The notes under the pieces were generated by a model that worked only from the letters and a program-made list of their open reading frames with translations, was not told the DNA's origin and made no database searches. The position numbers were made by a program, and so were the translations under genes. Below, piece after piece: positions 51,430 through 59,832 of a stretch of DNA of 64,000 bases. The stretch lies in contig NZ_RKLR01000002.1 of assembly GCF_019599465.1 (NCBI RefSeq), positions 124,001 through 188,000 of the forward strand, read 5' to 3'. Within the stretch, counting starts at the first letter, position 1. Each line of letters opens with the position of its first letter. The DNA comes from Haloarcula rubra (GTDB lineage Archaea; Halobacteriota; Halobacteria; Halobacteriales; Haloarculaceae).

Positions 51430-51555
51430 CGTTGTGTCCTACTCGTCACTCATCGTATTTAATCGTTTGTCAGACGCTCGCACGCGACGCCGATATTCGG
51501 CACGAACGCGGCCGAGAGCGAAGCGGTTTAGCCCGACCCGCTCCCCGCCCCGGAC

Positions 51556-51972
51556 ATGGACGCGACTGCACACCACTACGCCGTCACCGTCAGCGACCTC
51601 GAACGCGCCGTCGAGTTCTACCGCGACGTCCTCGGACTGGACGTGCTCTCGCGGTTCTCCGTCGGCGGCGAGGCGTTCGCCACCGGCGTCGACGTCGCGG
51701 GCGCGAGCGCCGACTTCGCGCATCTGGACGCCGGGGGCGCCCGCGTCGAACTCGTCGAGTACACGCCCGAGGGAGACTCACGGACCGAAGCGGACCTCAA
51801 CCAACCCGGCGCGACCCACCTCGGACTGGCAGTCGACGACCTCGACGCCGTCTACGAGACCCTCCCCGACGACGTGGAGACGCTCTCGGAGCCACAGACC
51901 ACCGAGAGCGGCACCCGCATCTGCTTCCTGCGGGACCCGGAGGGGACGCTTGTCGAACTGCTAGAGACCTGA
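51556..51972 (+). CDS. VOC-superfamily (glyoxalase-like) protein
   Basis: 138 residues with two beta-alpha-beta-beta-beta units. HHYAVTVSDLERAVEFYRDV starts the first and THLGLAVDDLDAVYETLPDD the second. The end CFLRDPEGTLVELLET has the typical metal-ligand Glu. Candidate metal ligands are His at the start of each unit and Glu at each end. Members are lactoylglutathione lyases, dioxygenases or epimerases, and no substrate can be assigned. Confidence 0.88.
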   Translation: MDATAHHYAVTVSDLERAVEFYRDVLGLDVLSRFSVGGEAFATGVDVAGASADFAHLDAGGARVELVEYTPEGDSRTEADLNQPGATHLGLAVDDLDAVYETLPDDVETLSEPQTTESGTRICFLRDPEGTLVELLET

Positions 51973-52002
51973 ACCGCGAAGAACCGAACCGCAGGCGCCG
52001 AC

Positions 52003-52614
52003 TCAGTCGGCGCTGGCTTCCGCCTGTTCGTCCTGCATGCTCTCCAGAGCGCCGACGACGGACTGTCGGTACCGCTCGACGTCGTCGCCGTACTCCTCGT
52101 GAGCCATCTGGACGTACTCGTCGACGTCGGGGTCGTCCGGGTCGGCGTCGTCGAACCGGCGGATGCGCTCTAAGGTGCGCTCGGCCGTCTCGACGACCCA
52201 GCGGTCACGCGTGGCCTCGTCGACCTGCGAGATGGACTCCGGGCGGACGGAGACGTTCACGTCGCCCTCGTCGGTCTCGTAGGTGCGTGGCTTGCCGACC
52301 ACGGCGACGTACGCCGGCGGTTCCAGTTCCCGCAGCATCGAGGCGGCGTCTGGCTGGTACTGCCCGGCGTACATGAAGAACGTGTCGCCGTTGGGGTCGA
52401 CCACGCGGCCCTGCCAGTACTCGCTGTCCTCGCCGACGTCCTCCGTCTCGGTCAGCGTCCCGACGAGGAACACGCGGTTGGCGCGCTGGCCCGTCGGCAG
52501 CAGGACGTACACCGGCGCTCGGTCGTCGTCGGATTCCTTGAACGTGTAACTCGCGTCGTTGAACTCGCGGGCGAAGACGCGTCGGGCGACTTCGCGGGTG
52601 GGGGTGCTCGCCAT
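52003..52614 (-). CDS. rpap3: RPA-associated protein (RPAP3-like)
   Basis: 203 residues. The N-terminal part (VARRVFAREFNDASYTFKES) and the OB-like NRVFLVGTLTETEDVGEDSE plus YWQGRVVDPNGDTFFMYAGQ fit the COG3390/RPAP family. This family is co-encoded with and bound to haloarchaeal RPA. The ATG lies directly before the stop of the RPA gene, so they are one operon. In Haloferax the rpa3-rpap3 pair protects single-stranded DNA during replication and repair. Confidence 0.85.
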   Translation of the reverse strand: MASTPTREVARRVFAREFNDASYTFKESDDDRAPVYVLLPTGQRANRVFLVGTLTETEDVGEDSEYWQGRVVDPNGDTFFMYAGQYQPDAASMLRELEPPAYVAVVGKPRTYETDEGDVNVSVRPESISQVDEATRDRWVVETAERTLERIRRFDDADPDDPDVDEYVQMAHEEYGDDVERYRQSVVGALESMQDEQAEASAD

Positions 52615-53556
52615 CTATATCGACCTCGCTTTGATGAGTACTTCGTCCGCATCCACTGCGCCGGTCAGTCGCTCCTGGTCGTCCGCGAGGACGTACCGGC
52701 CGAACGTGGGACCGGTGACCCGGTAGTAGCGCCCGAGGATGTCGTCGCGCATCTCGTCGGCGACGACGGTGGTGTCGAGCGCGTCCATCGCCATCTCCTT
52801 GGCCTCTTCGAGGGTGATACCGGTCAGTTTCTCCGTGGCTTCCTCGTCGAAGATGACCTCGGTGACCTCCTCGCCGTCGTCCAGCACGCCCTTGATGCGG
52901 AGGTCGAACTCGCCTTCGACCTCGCCGTGTTCGCTACAGCGGCCGTTCTGGAGGACGCGGGTGCAGTCCTCCTCGGGGCAGCGCTTGATGAGGCCCGACC
53001 CCGACTGGATGTCCACCAGCGCGCCCTCGACCTCGATGCTGTCGTCGCCGACCTCTATCTCCTCGTCGAGTTCCTCGATGGTGGTCGTCCGGTTGAGCTT
53101 CACGGAGAAGCGGCCCTGATACTCGTCGGTGACGACGTTTCGCAGGGAGTAGGACTTCCCTTCTTCGAGTTCGGGGAGGTCGGACTTCGACCACTTGGTG
53201 AACTTGATGGTGCCCGTCTCGTCGCCGAGCAAGCCGACCTGTGCGACGGCGTCGGCGCGCGGGTCCCACAGTTCGACGACGGTGACGCGCATGTCGACCC
53301 ACTCCTCGGGCGAGTCGACGTCGGCCACCTCGACCTGTTCGTTGCCGCCGCCACCGCCGCCGAGCTGGTCGCGGTCCATGCCGGCCTCGTCGAGGTACGT
53401 GTTGGTGACGCTCCGGCGGGCCTCGTTGAGGGGGACCTTGTACTCGTTGACCAGCGTGTCGAGGCGCTCCTCGACGTCGTCGACGTCCAGGTCTAGCTGG
53501 TCGGCGAACTGCTCGTGTATCTCTTCTGCCTGTGTACGCAAATCTGACTCAGTCAT
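52615..53556 (-). CDS. rpa3: Single-stranded DNA-binding protein RPA3-like
   Basis: 313 residues. An N-terminal helical part precedes an OB fold (about 80-180; DMRVTVVELWDPRADAVAQV and TIKFTKWSKSDLPELEEGKS). A second, zinc-containing OB-like domain follows with C-x4-C-x8-C-x2-H (CPEEDCTRVLQNGRCSEH). Length and the zinc finger agree with haloarchaeal RPA3. The next gene encodes its associated protein. A TATA-like element is about 65 bases upstream. Confidence 0.88.
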   Translation of the reverse strand: MTESDLRTQAEEIHEQFADQLDLDVDDVEERLDTLVNEYKVPLNEARRSVTNTYLDEAGMDRDQLGGGGGGNEQVEVADVDSPEEWVDMRVTVVELWDPRADAVAQVGLLGDETGTIKFTKWSKSDLPELEEGKSYSLRNVVTDEYQGRFSVKLNRTTTIEELDEEIEVGDDSIEVEGALVDIQSGSGLIKRCPEEDCTRVLQNGRCSEHGEVEGEFDLRIKGVLDDGEEVTEVIFDEEATEKLTGITLEEAKEMAMDALDTTVVADEMRDDILGRYYRVTGPTFGRYVLADDQERLTGAVDADEVLIKARSI

Positions 53557-53616
53557 GTGCTGTCACTGTCTCCGCCTTGTTTTCGATGGGAGACATTCGA
53601 CGGTTGGTCGCCTTAG

Positions 53617-53627
53617 CGTATAAACCC
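53617..53627 (-). promoter_or_regulatory. TATA element of the rpa3-rpap3 operon
   Basis: Minus-strand GGTTTATACGC is about 60-70 bases before the ATG at 53556. The remaining gene-free sequence up to 53827 shows nothing else that I recognise. Confidence 0.4.
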
Positions 53628-53827
53628 TCTCCCGGCACGGTGAAAGTGAAACCGGACGATAGCGACGCCGCAGGCAGCGTCACGGTGAGAGAACCGTGGT
53701 CAGACGAACCGCTACTGTGGCGCTGGTGTCGTGGAACGAGTGGAGCGACCCGGAGTGTCACCGGAGAACGAGTCGAGCGTGTCGCTACGTCGGTCGGGTC
53801 GGTGGAACGGGCGAAGAATCGGCCGGG

Positions 53828-54373
53828 TTACTGCTCGCTGTCGGTCGTCTGGTCGTCGCTGTCCGTGCTGGTTTCGGTCTCGGTCGTCTCTTCCTCGCTG
53901 TCGTCGCTGTCTTCGGAGTCGTCGGTCTCAGTGTTCTCCTCGTCGCTCTCGGCGTCGCTGTCGTCAGCGTCGTCGGGGGTGACGTCGCTAATCTGCTCGC
54001 CGAGGTTGCCGTCGAGGTTCCCGTTCATGTGCTGCTGGACCAGCGAGTGAATCTCGCTGACGAAGTCGGGCACCTGTTCGGGGAGGTCCGCGGGCGGACC
54101 GCGTTCACCGTCCGGGCCGACGTCGGCGGGCGGGCCCTGACGCTCGGCGGCCGCACTCGCGTTCGACGCCTCCGCGTCCGCGTCAGACTCGTTCGACTCG
54201 TTCGTCGCCTCGCTGTCGTCGGCGTCCGTGACGGTCTCGTTCGCGTACTCGTCTGCCTGTGCGCCGTCCGCGTTGTCGTTGGCCTGTGCGCCTGCCGCCG
54301 CGGGCAGCGCCGCCGCCGACCCCGTGACGACGAGGACGGCCAGCAGCGCGCCGGCAATCTTTGTGAGCTTCAT
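53828..54373 (-). CDS. Secreted, highly acidic protein
   Basis: 181 residues from ATG 54373. The N-terminus MKLTKIAGALLAVLVVTGSA is a Sec-type signal peptide with an Ala-rich cleavage region. The mature protein is a Glu/Asp/Ser/Thr-rich low-complexity chain, with a short ordered island (VPDFVSEIHSLVQQHMNGNL). No lipobox and no membrane anchor are visible. Possibly an extracellular or cell-surface filler protein. No family is recognised. Confidence 0.75.
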   Translation of the reverse strand: MKLTKIAGALLAVLVVTGSAAALPAAAGAQANDNADGAQADEYANETVTDADDSEATNESNESDADAEASNASAAAERQGPPADVGPDGERGPPADLPEQVPDFVSEIHSLVQQHMNGNLDGNLGEQISDVTPDDADDSDAESDEENTETDDSEDSDDSEEETTETETSTDSDDQTTDSEQ

Positions 54374-54621
54374 CGTGCGTTGTCTCCATCCCACCCTCAC
54401 GACCGACACCACTTCAAGGGGACAAGCGGAGAAGCCGAATTAACTCGTATTCAGCCGATTTAGCCCGTCTAACTATCGTTTTAATCCGAGTTGAACGAAC
54501 GATACGGGCCTCGGCGTCCCGTTTCCGCCGCCGAGGTCCGTGGGCGCGGCCCACCGCGGACGTGCGCGGTACCACGCGACACGCGAGAAGATTGATTTGG
54601 CGGCAGTCGTTACGTGGCGGT

Positions 54622-54921
54622 ATGGGTGACGGCGACGAGCGAGACGAGGCCAGACTGGGGCGGTTCATCCAGGGGACGCTCCGGTCGGTCGGGAACCAAC
54701 TCTCGGAGGCCAAGCGCGCGTACAGCGACGGGAAGCGCGCCGCCCTCGCCGGCCTCCCCCGCGACGAGGACGGACGGGCGCGAATCGTCTGTCGGCGCCA
54801 CGCCGAGCGCCGCGCCGTCTCGCTGGACCCCGTCTCCCGCCCCGACTGTTTCGACGCCGACCACCCCGACTGTCAGGGGTGTGTCGAGGACATCCGGGAC
54901 GGCACCGTCGAGACGTGGTGA
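54622..54921 (+). CDS. Conserved haloarchaeal small protein with Cys/His cluster
   Basis: 99 residues from ATG 54622. An N-terminal basic/helical part (LGRFIQGTLRSVGNQLSEAK) is followed by a metal-site-like part: CRRHAERRAVSLD, then CFDADHPDCQGCVED. Three or four cysteines and two histidines in this spacing suggest one structural zinc. No function is assigned. Confidence 0.7.
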   Translation: MGDGDERDEARLGRFIQGTLRSVGNQLSEAKRAYSDGKRAALAGLPRDEDGRARIVCRRHAERRAVSLDPVSRPDCFDADHPDCQGCVEDIRDGTVETW

Positions 54922-55242
54922 CCGCGCCCGGTCCGACGCCGGGACGGCGCGCGACGTCAGCGAAGGTGACAACCGACGTACTCACCAGCGGCAGGGCCGA
55001 GACGCAGTCGAAACGGAGGGGTCTGGGTATCGGTCACGTGGCCCTGTCGCCGATTCCTCGGCCACGTTTTGTCACCAAAAGCGTGTTTCTGGGCCGATTC
55101 GCGTCGTTACGTGAGAGCGAGAGAGTGTGGCCACAGTTCCGAAGGTCCGTTTCGACTGGACGGCAGAAGCGAGATCGCTAGCGAGGACCACCGGCACAGT
55201 GTCGGGGAAAGTGTCATTACCGTCGGCGGTGACGCGGGCAGT
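54922..55242. other. Gene-free stretch of 321 bases
   Basis: No open frame here has a credible start, family motif or halophile composition. The AT-richer part near 55065-55095 (GTTTTGTCACCAAAAGCGTG) may carry promoter elements. I see no repeat or RNA gene. Confidence 0.5.
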
Positions 55243-55473
55243 ATGGACGGGATGGCGCGGCGGTTCTGGCTCACGGTCGTGCCGCTGCTGGCCGGTTTCT
55301 CGGCCGTCGGGCTCCTGGTTTTCGCGGCACTCTTTCCCGAACACCTGTACCCGGTCGGGAGCGTCGGCTACGTCGCGACGGCGGCGGTCGCGCTCGTCTC
55401 GCTGGGCTTGCTCGTCTGGCAACTCGCGGGCGGCGGGTCCAGCAGGGACCGGTTCGAGCGGCCCGGTCGCTAG
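55243..55473 (+). CDS. Small two-span membrane protein
   Basis: 76 residues from ATG 55243. Two hydrophobic segments (WLTVVPLLAGFSAVGLLVFA and VGYVATAAVALVSLGLLVWQ) are followed by a polar, basic C-terminus. It overlaps the convergent SDR gene by 4 bases. Conserved small membrane proteins like this are common in haloarchaea, and the function is unknown. Confidence 0.65.
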   Translation: MDGMARRFWLTVVPLLAGFSAVGLLVFAALFPEHLYPVGSVGYVATAAVALVSLGLLVWQLAGGGSSRDRFERPGR

Positions 55474-56252
55474 CTCCGCATCGACCCGCCGTCGACCGGC
55501 AGGGAGACCCCGGTGACGTACGACGACCGGGCCGAGGAGAGGAACGCGACCACGTCGCCGAGTTCGTCCGGCTGACCGACCCGGCCGAGCGGCGCGTCCG
55601 ACCACGACTCGATGCCAGCCTCGTAGGAGTCGTACTCCCCGCGTTCGACGGCGTCCTCGACGAGTTCCTCGATGCGCGGCGTCTCGTGGGCGCCCGGGAG
55701 GACGGCGTTGACGCGCACCTCGGGGGCGAACTCGCGGGCCTGCGTCTTCATCAGGCCGATGACCGCCCGGCGGACGGCGTTCGAGAGGACGAGGTCGTCG
55801 ATGACCTCCGCGACCGACCGGGAGGTGATGTTGACGATGGTGCCGGCCTCGGACTCGCGCAGGTACGGGTAGGCGAAGCGCGTGGTCCAGACGACGCTCA
55901 TCACGAGGACGTCGTAGGCGCCGTACCACTCCCGCTCGGTCGTGTCGAGGAACGGCCCCGGTGCGGGACCGCCGGCGCTCGTGACGACGTGGTCCAGCCC
56001 GCCGAACGTCTCGACCGTCTCCTCGACGAGCGCTTCGACCTCGTCGCGGTCGGTGATGTCGGCCTGCACGGCCAGTACGTCGCCGTCGCCGGCCGCCTCC
56101 AAGCGCTCGCGCGCCCGGTCGACGTGGTCGGGCGTCGTCCCGCAGACGGCGACGTTTGCGCCGTCGCTCGCCAGTCGCTCTGCGCTCGCGAGTCCGAGTC
56201 CGCTCGTCGCGGCCGTACACAGTGCGGCGTTCCCGTCGAGTTCGAGGTCCAT
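55470..56252 (-). CDS. SDR-family oxidoreductase with non-canonical active site
   Basis: 260 residues from ATG 56252 (MDLELDGNAALCTAATSGLG). It has the Rossmann core with TAATSGLGLAS (TGxxxGxG-like) and DITDRDEVEALV. NAG is replaced by SAGGPAPG, and the C-terminal PLGRVGQPDELGDVVAFLSS is present. At the catalytic site the usual Y-x3-K is replaced by S-N-A-V-R (TSRSVAEVIDDLVLSNAVRR). Sequences of this SNxxR subfamily occur beside normal FabG-like enzymes. Activity may be altered or lost, so the 3-oxoacyl reductase label should not be used without a test. Confidence 0.85.
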   Translation of the reverse strand: MDLELDGNAALCTAATSGLGLASAERLASDGANVAVCGTTPDHVDRARERLEAAGDGDVLAVQADITDRDEVEALVEETVETFGGLDHVVTSAGGPAPGPFLDTTEREWYGAYDVLVMSVVWTTRFAYPYLRESEAGTIVNITSRSVAEVIDDLVLSNAVRRAVIGLMKTQAREFAPEVRVNAVLPGAHETPRIEELVEDAVERGEYDSYEAGIESWSDAPLGRVGQPDELGDVVAFLSSARSSYVTGVSLPVDGGSMRS

Positions 56253-56300
56253 AGCCGACACGACGGTCGAGTGGCCCAAAAAGCTCCGTGGTGACTGTCC

Positions 56301-56744
56301 CTAGCTGCCCCAGAAGTTGTCGCGGCTGCCGAGCCGTTCGTCGTCTTCGTCGTCGTCCTCGCCCTGATAGCCGCCCTCGTCGTCGTCCTCCGCCTCGTCG
56401 TCGCCCTCGTCGAGTTCGAGGCGTTCGAGTTCCTCCGCTCGCGCGTGGTTCGAGCGGACCTTGGTGATCTGGACCTTCGATTTGGCCGGCGGCAGGACGC
56501 CGTCGACCATGACGATGAATCCGTCCTCGGTCCGGCCGACGCCGGCGCCGCTCTCGTGGATGTCGTCGACGGTGACGACGACCTCCTGACCCGGTTTGAC
56601 GGGTTGGCTCTTCAGGTCCGAGATGGGCTGGTTGTAGTGGTTACACCACTCGGCGCCACCTCGGTCGCCGTAGTGCGTACAGCCCATGCCCTCGATGCGT
56701 TCGGTAAAGCTGGGGCACTCGTCTGCGAGCGGACAGTCGGGCAT
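56301..56744 (-). CDS. TRAM-domain protein with N-terminal Cys cluster
   Basis: 147 residues from ATG 56744. The N-terminus CPLADECPSFTERIEGMGC, HYGDRGGAEWCNHYN has five Cys and two His in metal-binding spacing. A TRAM domain follows (about 52-110; VKPGQEVVVTVDDIHESGAG, GRTEDGFIVMVDGVLPPAKS). The tail is very acidic. TRAM domains bind RNA, and small TRAM proteins act as RNA chaperones in archaea. Confidence 0.88.
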   Translation of the reverse strand: MPDCPLADECPSFTERIEGMGCTHYGDRGGAEWCNHYNQPISDLKSQPVKPGQEVVVTVDDIHESGAGVGRTEDGFIVMVDGVLPPAKSKVQITKVRSNHARAEELERLELDEGDDEAEDDDEGGYQGEDDDEDDERLGSRDNFWGS

Positions 56745-56887
56745 AGCATCGCGTAGATGGGCCGCCGGCAAAACGCTTGCGACCTGCCAGAGGGCGGCAG
56801 TGCACCGTCTCGAAGGCGGGGTCGTCCGGCGAACGCTTTTCCTTCTGGACTGGTAACTAGTCACACGATAGCGAGGAACGAACACGC

Positions 56888-58408
56888 ATGGGGACCCGCG
56901 CCGTGGCAGCCCTCCTGTGTCTCGCGGTTCTGGTCAGCGCGCCGTCCGTGTTGGCCGCCGAGCAACAGGTGGGCGGCGGCGAGGGCGTCCAGACGATGGA
57001 CGTCCGCTACGTCGTCGACCGCCTCCCGTCGGAGGTGGGTCGCGTACAGGTCACGGCCGTCGTCGACGTCCCGGACCGCGTGAGCGGGCTCTCGGTCCGA
57101 ACGCCGGCGAACGCGACGGTCCTGAGCGCCGACGGCCTCGCGTCGACCGGGAGTCGCTGGCGATGGGACGGCGACAGCGACACCGTCTCCGTGACCTACA
57201 CCGTGCCGGTCGGCCTGCGGACGGCGTACGGCCAGCGGACCGCGGACACCGCAGAGTGGTCGCTGGTCGTCCGTCGCGAGGTCGCACTCCACGCTCGCTG
57301 GCGCTGGCAGACCGGGCCCGACCCCGGCTGGAACGAGACGATGACGGTCGCGGCCGGCCAACCCGGGGTCGGCGGGGAGACGGCCGTCTTCGTCGGCCCC
57401 CACGAGACGACGACCCGGACGACGCCGGCCGGCACCGTCCGGTTGGTCGTCCCCGACGCGGCGACGCTCGGACCCGCCCCGGCGGTCGTCCTCGACACCA
57501 TCGGTGACGCACAGCGGTCGACCACTATCGGGGAGCGCCACGACGCGGTGACGGTCATCGCCACGCCGAACGACCTCGCCGTCGGCGGGTACACGCCGTC
57601 GAACGGCGCGCCCGTCGCCCTCGTCAACGCCGGCGAACCCGTCGGGGTACCGACCAACGTCTGGGTCCACGAGTACCGCCACACGCGCCAGACCTACCGG
57701 ACCAGCGCCGGGATGACGTGGCTCGAGGAGGGGAGCGCCGACTACTACGCCGCCCGGTTGACGTATCGGCAGGGCCGCATCGGCTACGACCGCTACCGAC
57801 GGCGGGTGACGACCGACCGGTACCACGACGCGAACCTCACCCGTCCGGGGACGTGGCCGTCGCCCGACGTCCAGTACGACAAGGGGACGCGCGTCGTCGC
57901 CGCCCTCGACGTCCACATCCGGCAGGCGACCGGCGGCGAGCGCACCTTCGCGACCGTCCTCCGACGCCTCTCGCGGTCCGACGAGCGAGTCACCCTCTCG
58001 CTGTTCGCCGAGACGGTCTCCGCCGTCGCGGGCCGGGACCTCGACGCGTTCGTGCGGCAGGCCGTCACCGGCCCCGCACCGCCCGTCCCCGCGGACCCCG
58101 ACGGTGACGGCGTCTCGACGCACGCGGAGCGACAGCGCGGGACCGACCCGTACCGAGCGGCGATGGGCGACGGGAGCGCCGACCACACCGAAACCCGGGT
58201 AGACGACGCGCTGGGACAACAGGGCGACGAGGGTGACGGGCGAGCGGCGACCGACCGCGTCGGCGTCGCCGGTGCGTCAGGGACCGGTGCCGACCGGAGC
58301 GGCCCCGAACGCTCGGAGGTGCCACCGCCGCCGCTCTGGCTCGCTGTCCTCGCCGTGTGGCTCGTCCTCGCCGGCGTCCTCTGGCGGGACCGGCCACGTC
58401 GACGTTAG
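56888..58408 (+). CDS. Secreted membrane-anchored HExxH metallopeptidase-like protein
   Basis: 506 residues. A signal peptide (MGTRAVAALLCLAVLVSAPS) is followed by a beta-rich domain (about 30-190). A gluzincin-like catalytic segment has HEYRH (261-265) and the third-ligand-like WLEEGSADYYA (about 278-288). Towards the C-terminus a Ca-binding-like DPDGDGVSTHAERQRGTDP comes before an acidic linker and a C-terminal transmembrane helix (LWLAVLAVWLVLAGVLW). Orientation with the domain outside the cell is expected. The peptidase class cannot be fixed from motifs alone. Confidence 0.8.
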   Translation: MGTRAVAALLCLAVLVSAPSVLAAEQQVGGGEGVQTMDVRYVVDRLPSEVGRVQVTAVVDVPDRVSGLSVRTPANATVLSADGLASTGSRWRWDGDSDTVSVTYTVPVGLRTAYGQRTADTAEWSLVVRREVALHARWRWQTGPDPGWNETMTVAAGQPGVGGETAVFVGPHETTTRTTPAGTVRLVVPDAATLGPAPAVVLDTIGDAQRSTTIGERHDAVTVIATPNDLAVGGYTPSNGAPVALVNAGEPVGVPTNVWVHEYRHTRQTYRTSAGMTWLEEGSADYYAARLTYRQGRIGYDRYRRRVTTDRYHDANLTRPGTWPSPDVQYDKGTRVVAALDVHIRQATGGERTFATVLRRLSRSDERVTLSLFAETVSAVAGRDLDAFVRQAVTGPAPPVPADPDGDGVSTHAERQRGTDPYRAAMGDGSADHTETRVDDALGQQGDEGDGRAATDRVGVAGASGTGADRSGPERSEVPPPPLWLAVLAVWLVLAGVLWRDRPRRR

Positions 58409-59412
58409 ACCGCTCGTTCGACGGCCGCGATAGCCGCGTCGACGTCGTCGTCGTCGACGTCCCAGTGGGTACAGAAGCGCACCACGTGGTCGTCGAACGG
58501 GACCCCCTGTACGCCCGCCGCGGCGCAGTCGTCGAGGAACGCCTCGGCCGGCCGGTCCGTCTCGACGATGACGATGTTCGTCTCCGGGGCGTCGACCGAG
58601 AGGCCGTCGATACGGTCCAGCCCCGCGGCCAGTCGCTCGGCCCGGCGGTGGTCCTCGGTCAGTCGGTCACGGTTGTCGAGCGCTTCGAGTCCCGGGGCGG
58701 CAATCATCCCGGCCTGCCGCATCCCGCCGCCGAGCAGTTTCCGGTTGCGGCGGGCCGCTTCGACGAACGAGTCGGGGCCGGCCAGCACCGACCCGACCGG
58801 CGCGCCCAGCCCCTTCGAGAGACAGCACATCACGGTGTCGACGGGGGCGACGAACTCCGCGGCGGGGACGTCGTGGGCCGCCGCGGCGTTGAACAGGCGG
58901 GCGCCGTCGAGGTGGACCGGGACCCCGAGGTCGTGAGCGGCGGCCGCCGTCTCGGCGATGCGCTCTGGCGCGATAGCGGTCCCACCCTTGCTGTTGTGCG
59001 TGTTCTCCAGCGTGAGCAACCCGGTTCCGGCCCGGTGACCGTCGGCCTCGACGTACCCCTCGCGGACCTGTTCGGGCGCGACGACGCCCCGGTGGTCGCC
59101 GTCGAGAGTGCGTGGCTGGACCTGTGCGTGCTGTGCGAGGCCGGCGAGTTCCCACTTGTAGATGTGGCTCTCGCGCTCACAGAGCACCTCCTGCCCCCGC
59201 TCCGTGTGTGTCCGGCCGGCCACCTGATTCCCCATCGTCCCCGACGGGACGAACAGCGCCGCCTCGGTCCCGAGTACGTCGGCGACCCGCTCCTGGAGTT
59301 CGTCGACCGTCGGGTCCTCGCGGTAGACGTCGTCGCCGACGGCGGCGTCCCGGGCCGCGTCGCGCATCGCGTCGCTCGGCCGAGTGACGGTGTCGCTCCG
59401 GAGGTCTATCAT
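58405..59412 (-). CDS. ltaE: Low-specificity L-threonine aldolase
   Basis: 335 residues from ATG 59412 (MIDLRSDTVTRPSDAMRDAA). It shows PLP fold-type I features: GDDVYREDPTVDELQERVAD, ALFVPSGTMGNQVAGRTHTE, ENTHNSKGG, PVHLDGARLFNAA and the PLP lysine in CLSKGLGAPVGS. It cleaves threonine or allo-threonine to glycine and acetaldehyde. Overlap by 4 bases with the convergent metallopeptidase gene. Confidence 0.95.
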   Translation of the reverse strand: MIDLRSDTVTRPSDAMRDAARDAAVGDDVYREDPTVDELQERVADVLGTEAALFVPSGTMGNQVAGRTHTERGQEVLCERESHIYKWELAGLAQHAQVQPRTLDGDHRGVVAPEQVREGYVEADGHRAGTGLLTLENTHNSKGGTAIAPERIAETAAAAHDLGVPVHLDGARLFNAAAAHDVPAAEFVAPVDTVMCCLSKGLGAPVGSVLAGPDSFVEAARRNRKLLGGGMRQAGMIAAPGLEALDNRDRLTEDHRRAERLAAGLDRIDGLSVDAPETNIVIVETDRPAEAFLDDCAAAGVQGVPFDDHVVRFCTHWDVDDDDVDAAIAAVERAV

Positions 59413-59717
59413 GCGCCTGCGTAGCAATCGCACCCTCAAAAGGTCGGGGGCAGTTCCTATCCGCCCAGTGCGTCTTCGGCGCACCGCGCCGCGGTTCACT
59501 CACCCGAACGGAGTGAGGGTGAGCAGTTTTTCCCCACGTTTTTACGAGGAGTGGTTCCCGCAGCGACCGGCGGGAGCGAGGAAACCCGACGACGTAAAAA
59601 GTGGACGGGCACGGTGGGACCCTCACTCGACGGCGAGACTCGTTGCACTCGTCTCGCGTAGTTCGAATCCTCTGCGTGCAGCGATGTCAGCACGCCTCGC
59701 AGTGCTCGGCGACTTCA
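59413..59717. other. Gene-free region with inverted repeats and a tRNA-end remnant
   Basis: About 305 bases without a credible gene. CTCACCC (59499-59505) pairs with GGGTGAG (59517-59523), followed by a T5 run. CACGTTTTTACG (59535-59546) is mirrored by CGTAAAAAGTG (59593-59603). From 59605 a 15-base copy of the tRNA-Arg 3' end follows. Nothing codes here with normal halophile composition. Confidence 0.5.
59605..59619. repeat. Direct repeat of the tRNA-Arg 3' end (possible att scar)
   Basis: ACGGGCACGGTGGGA is identical to 59717-59731, which is the tRNA-Arg 3' end plus one flanking base. It lies 98 bases past the 3' end of the tRNA. The geometry is the same as at the provirus site, but only a short remnant is left. 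Confidence 0.5.
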
Positions 59718-59792
59718 CGGGCACGGTGGGATTCGAACCCACGACCGTCGGATTAGAAGTCCGACGCTCTATCCGGACTGAGCTACGTGCCC
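59718..59792 (-). tRNA. tRNA-Arg(UCU)
   Basis: 75 bases on the minus strand. Acceptor GGGCACG pairs with CGTGCCC, discriminator G. The anticodon stem TCGGA/TCCGA encloses CTTCTAA with anticodon TCT. A T-loop GTTCGAATC is present. No intron and no encoded CCA. Confidence 0.95.
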
Positions 59793-59832
59793 TCACCCGG
59801 AGGTAGTGGGGCACTCTCAAAAGCCGTGTGGA

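Noticed and set aside
53557-53827. Small frames between rpa3 and the secreted acidic protein
   Set aside because: No start signal, no family pattern and a serine/arginine bias typical of non-coding frames.
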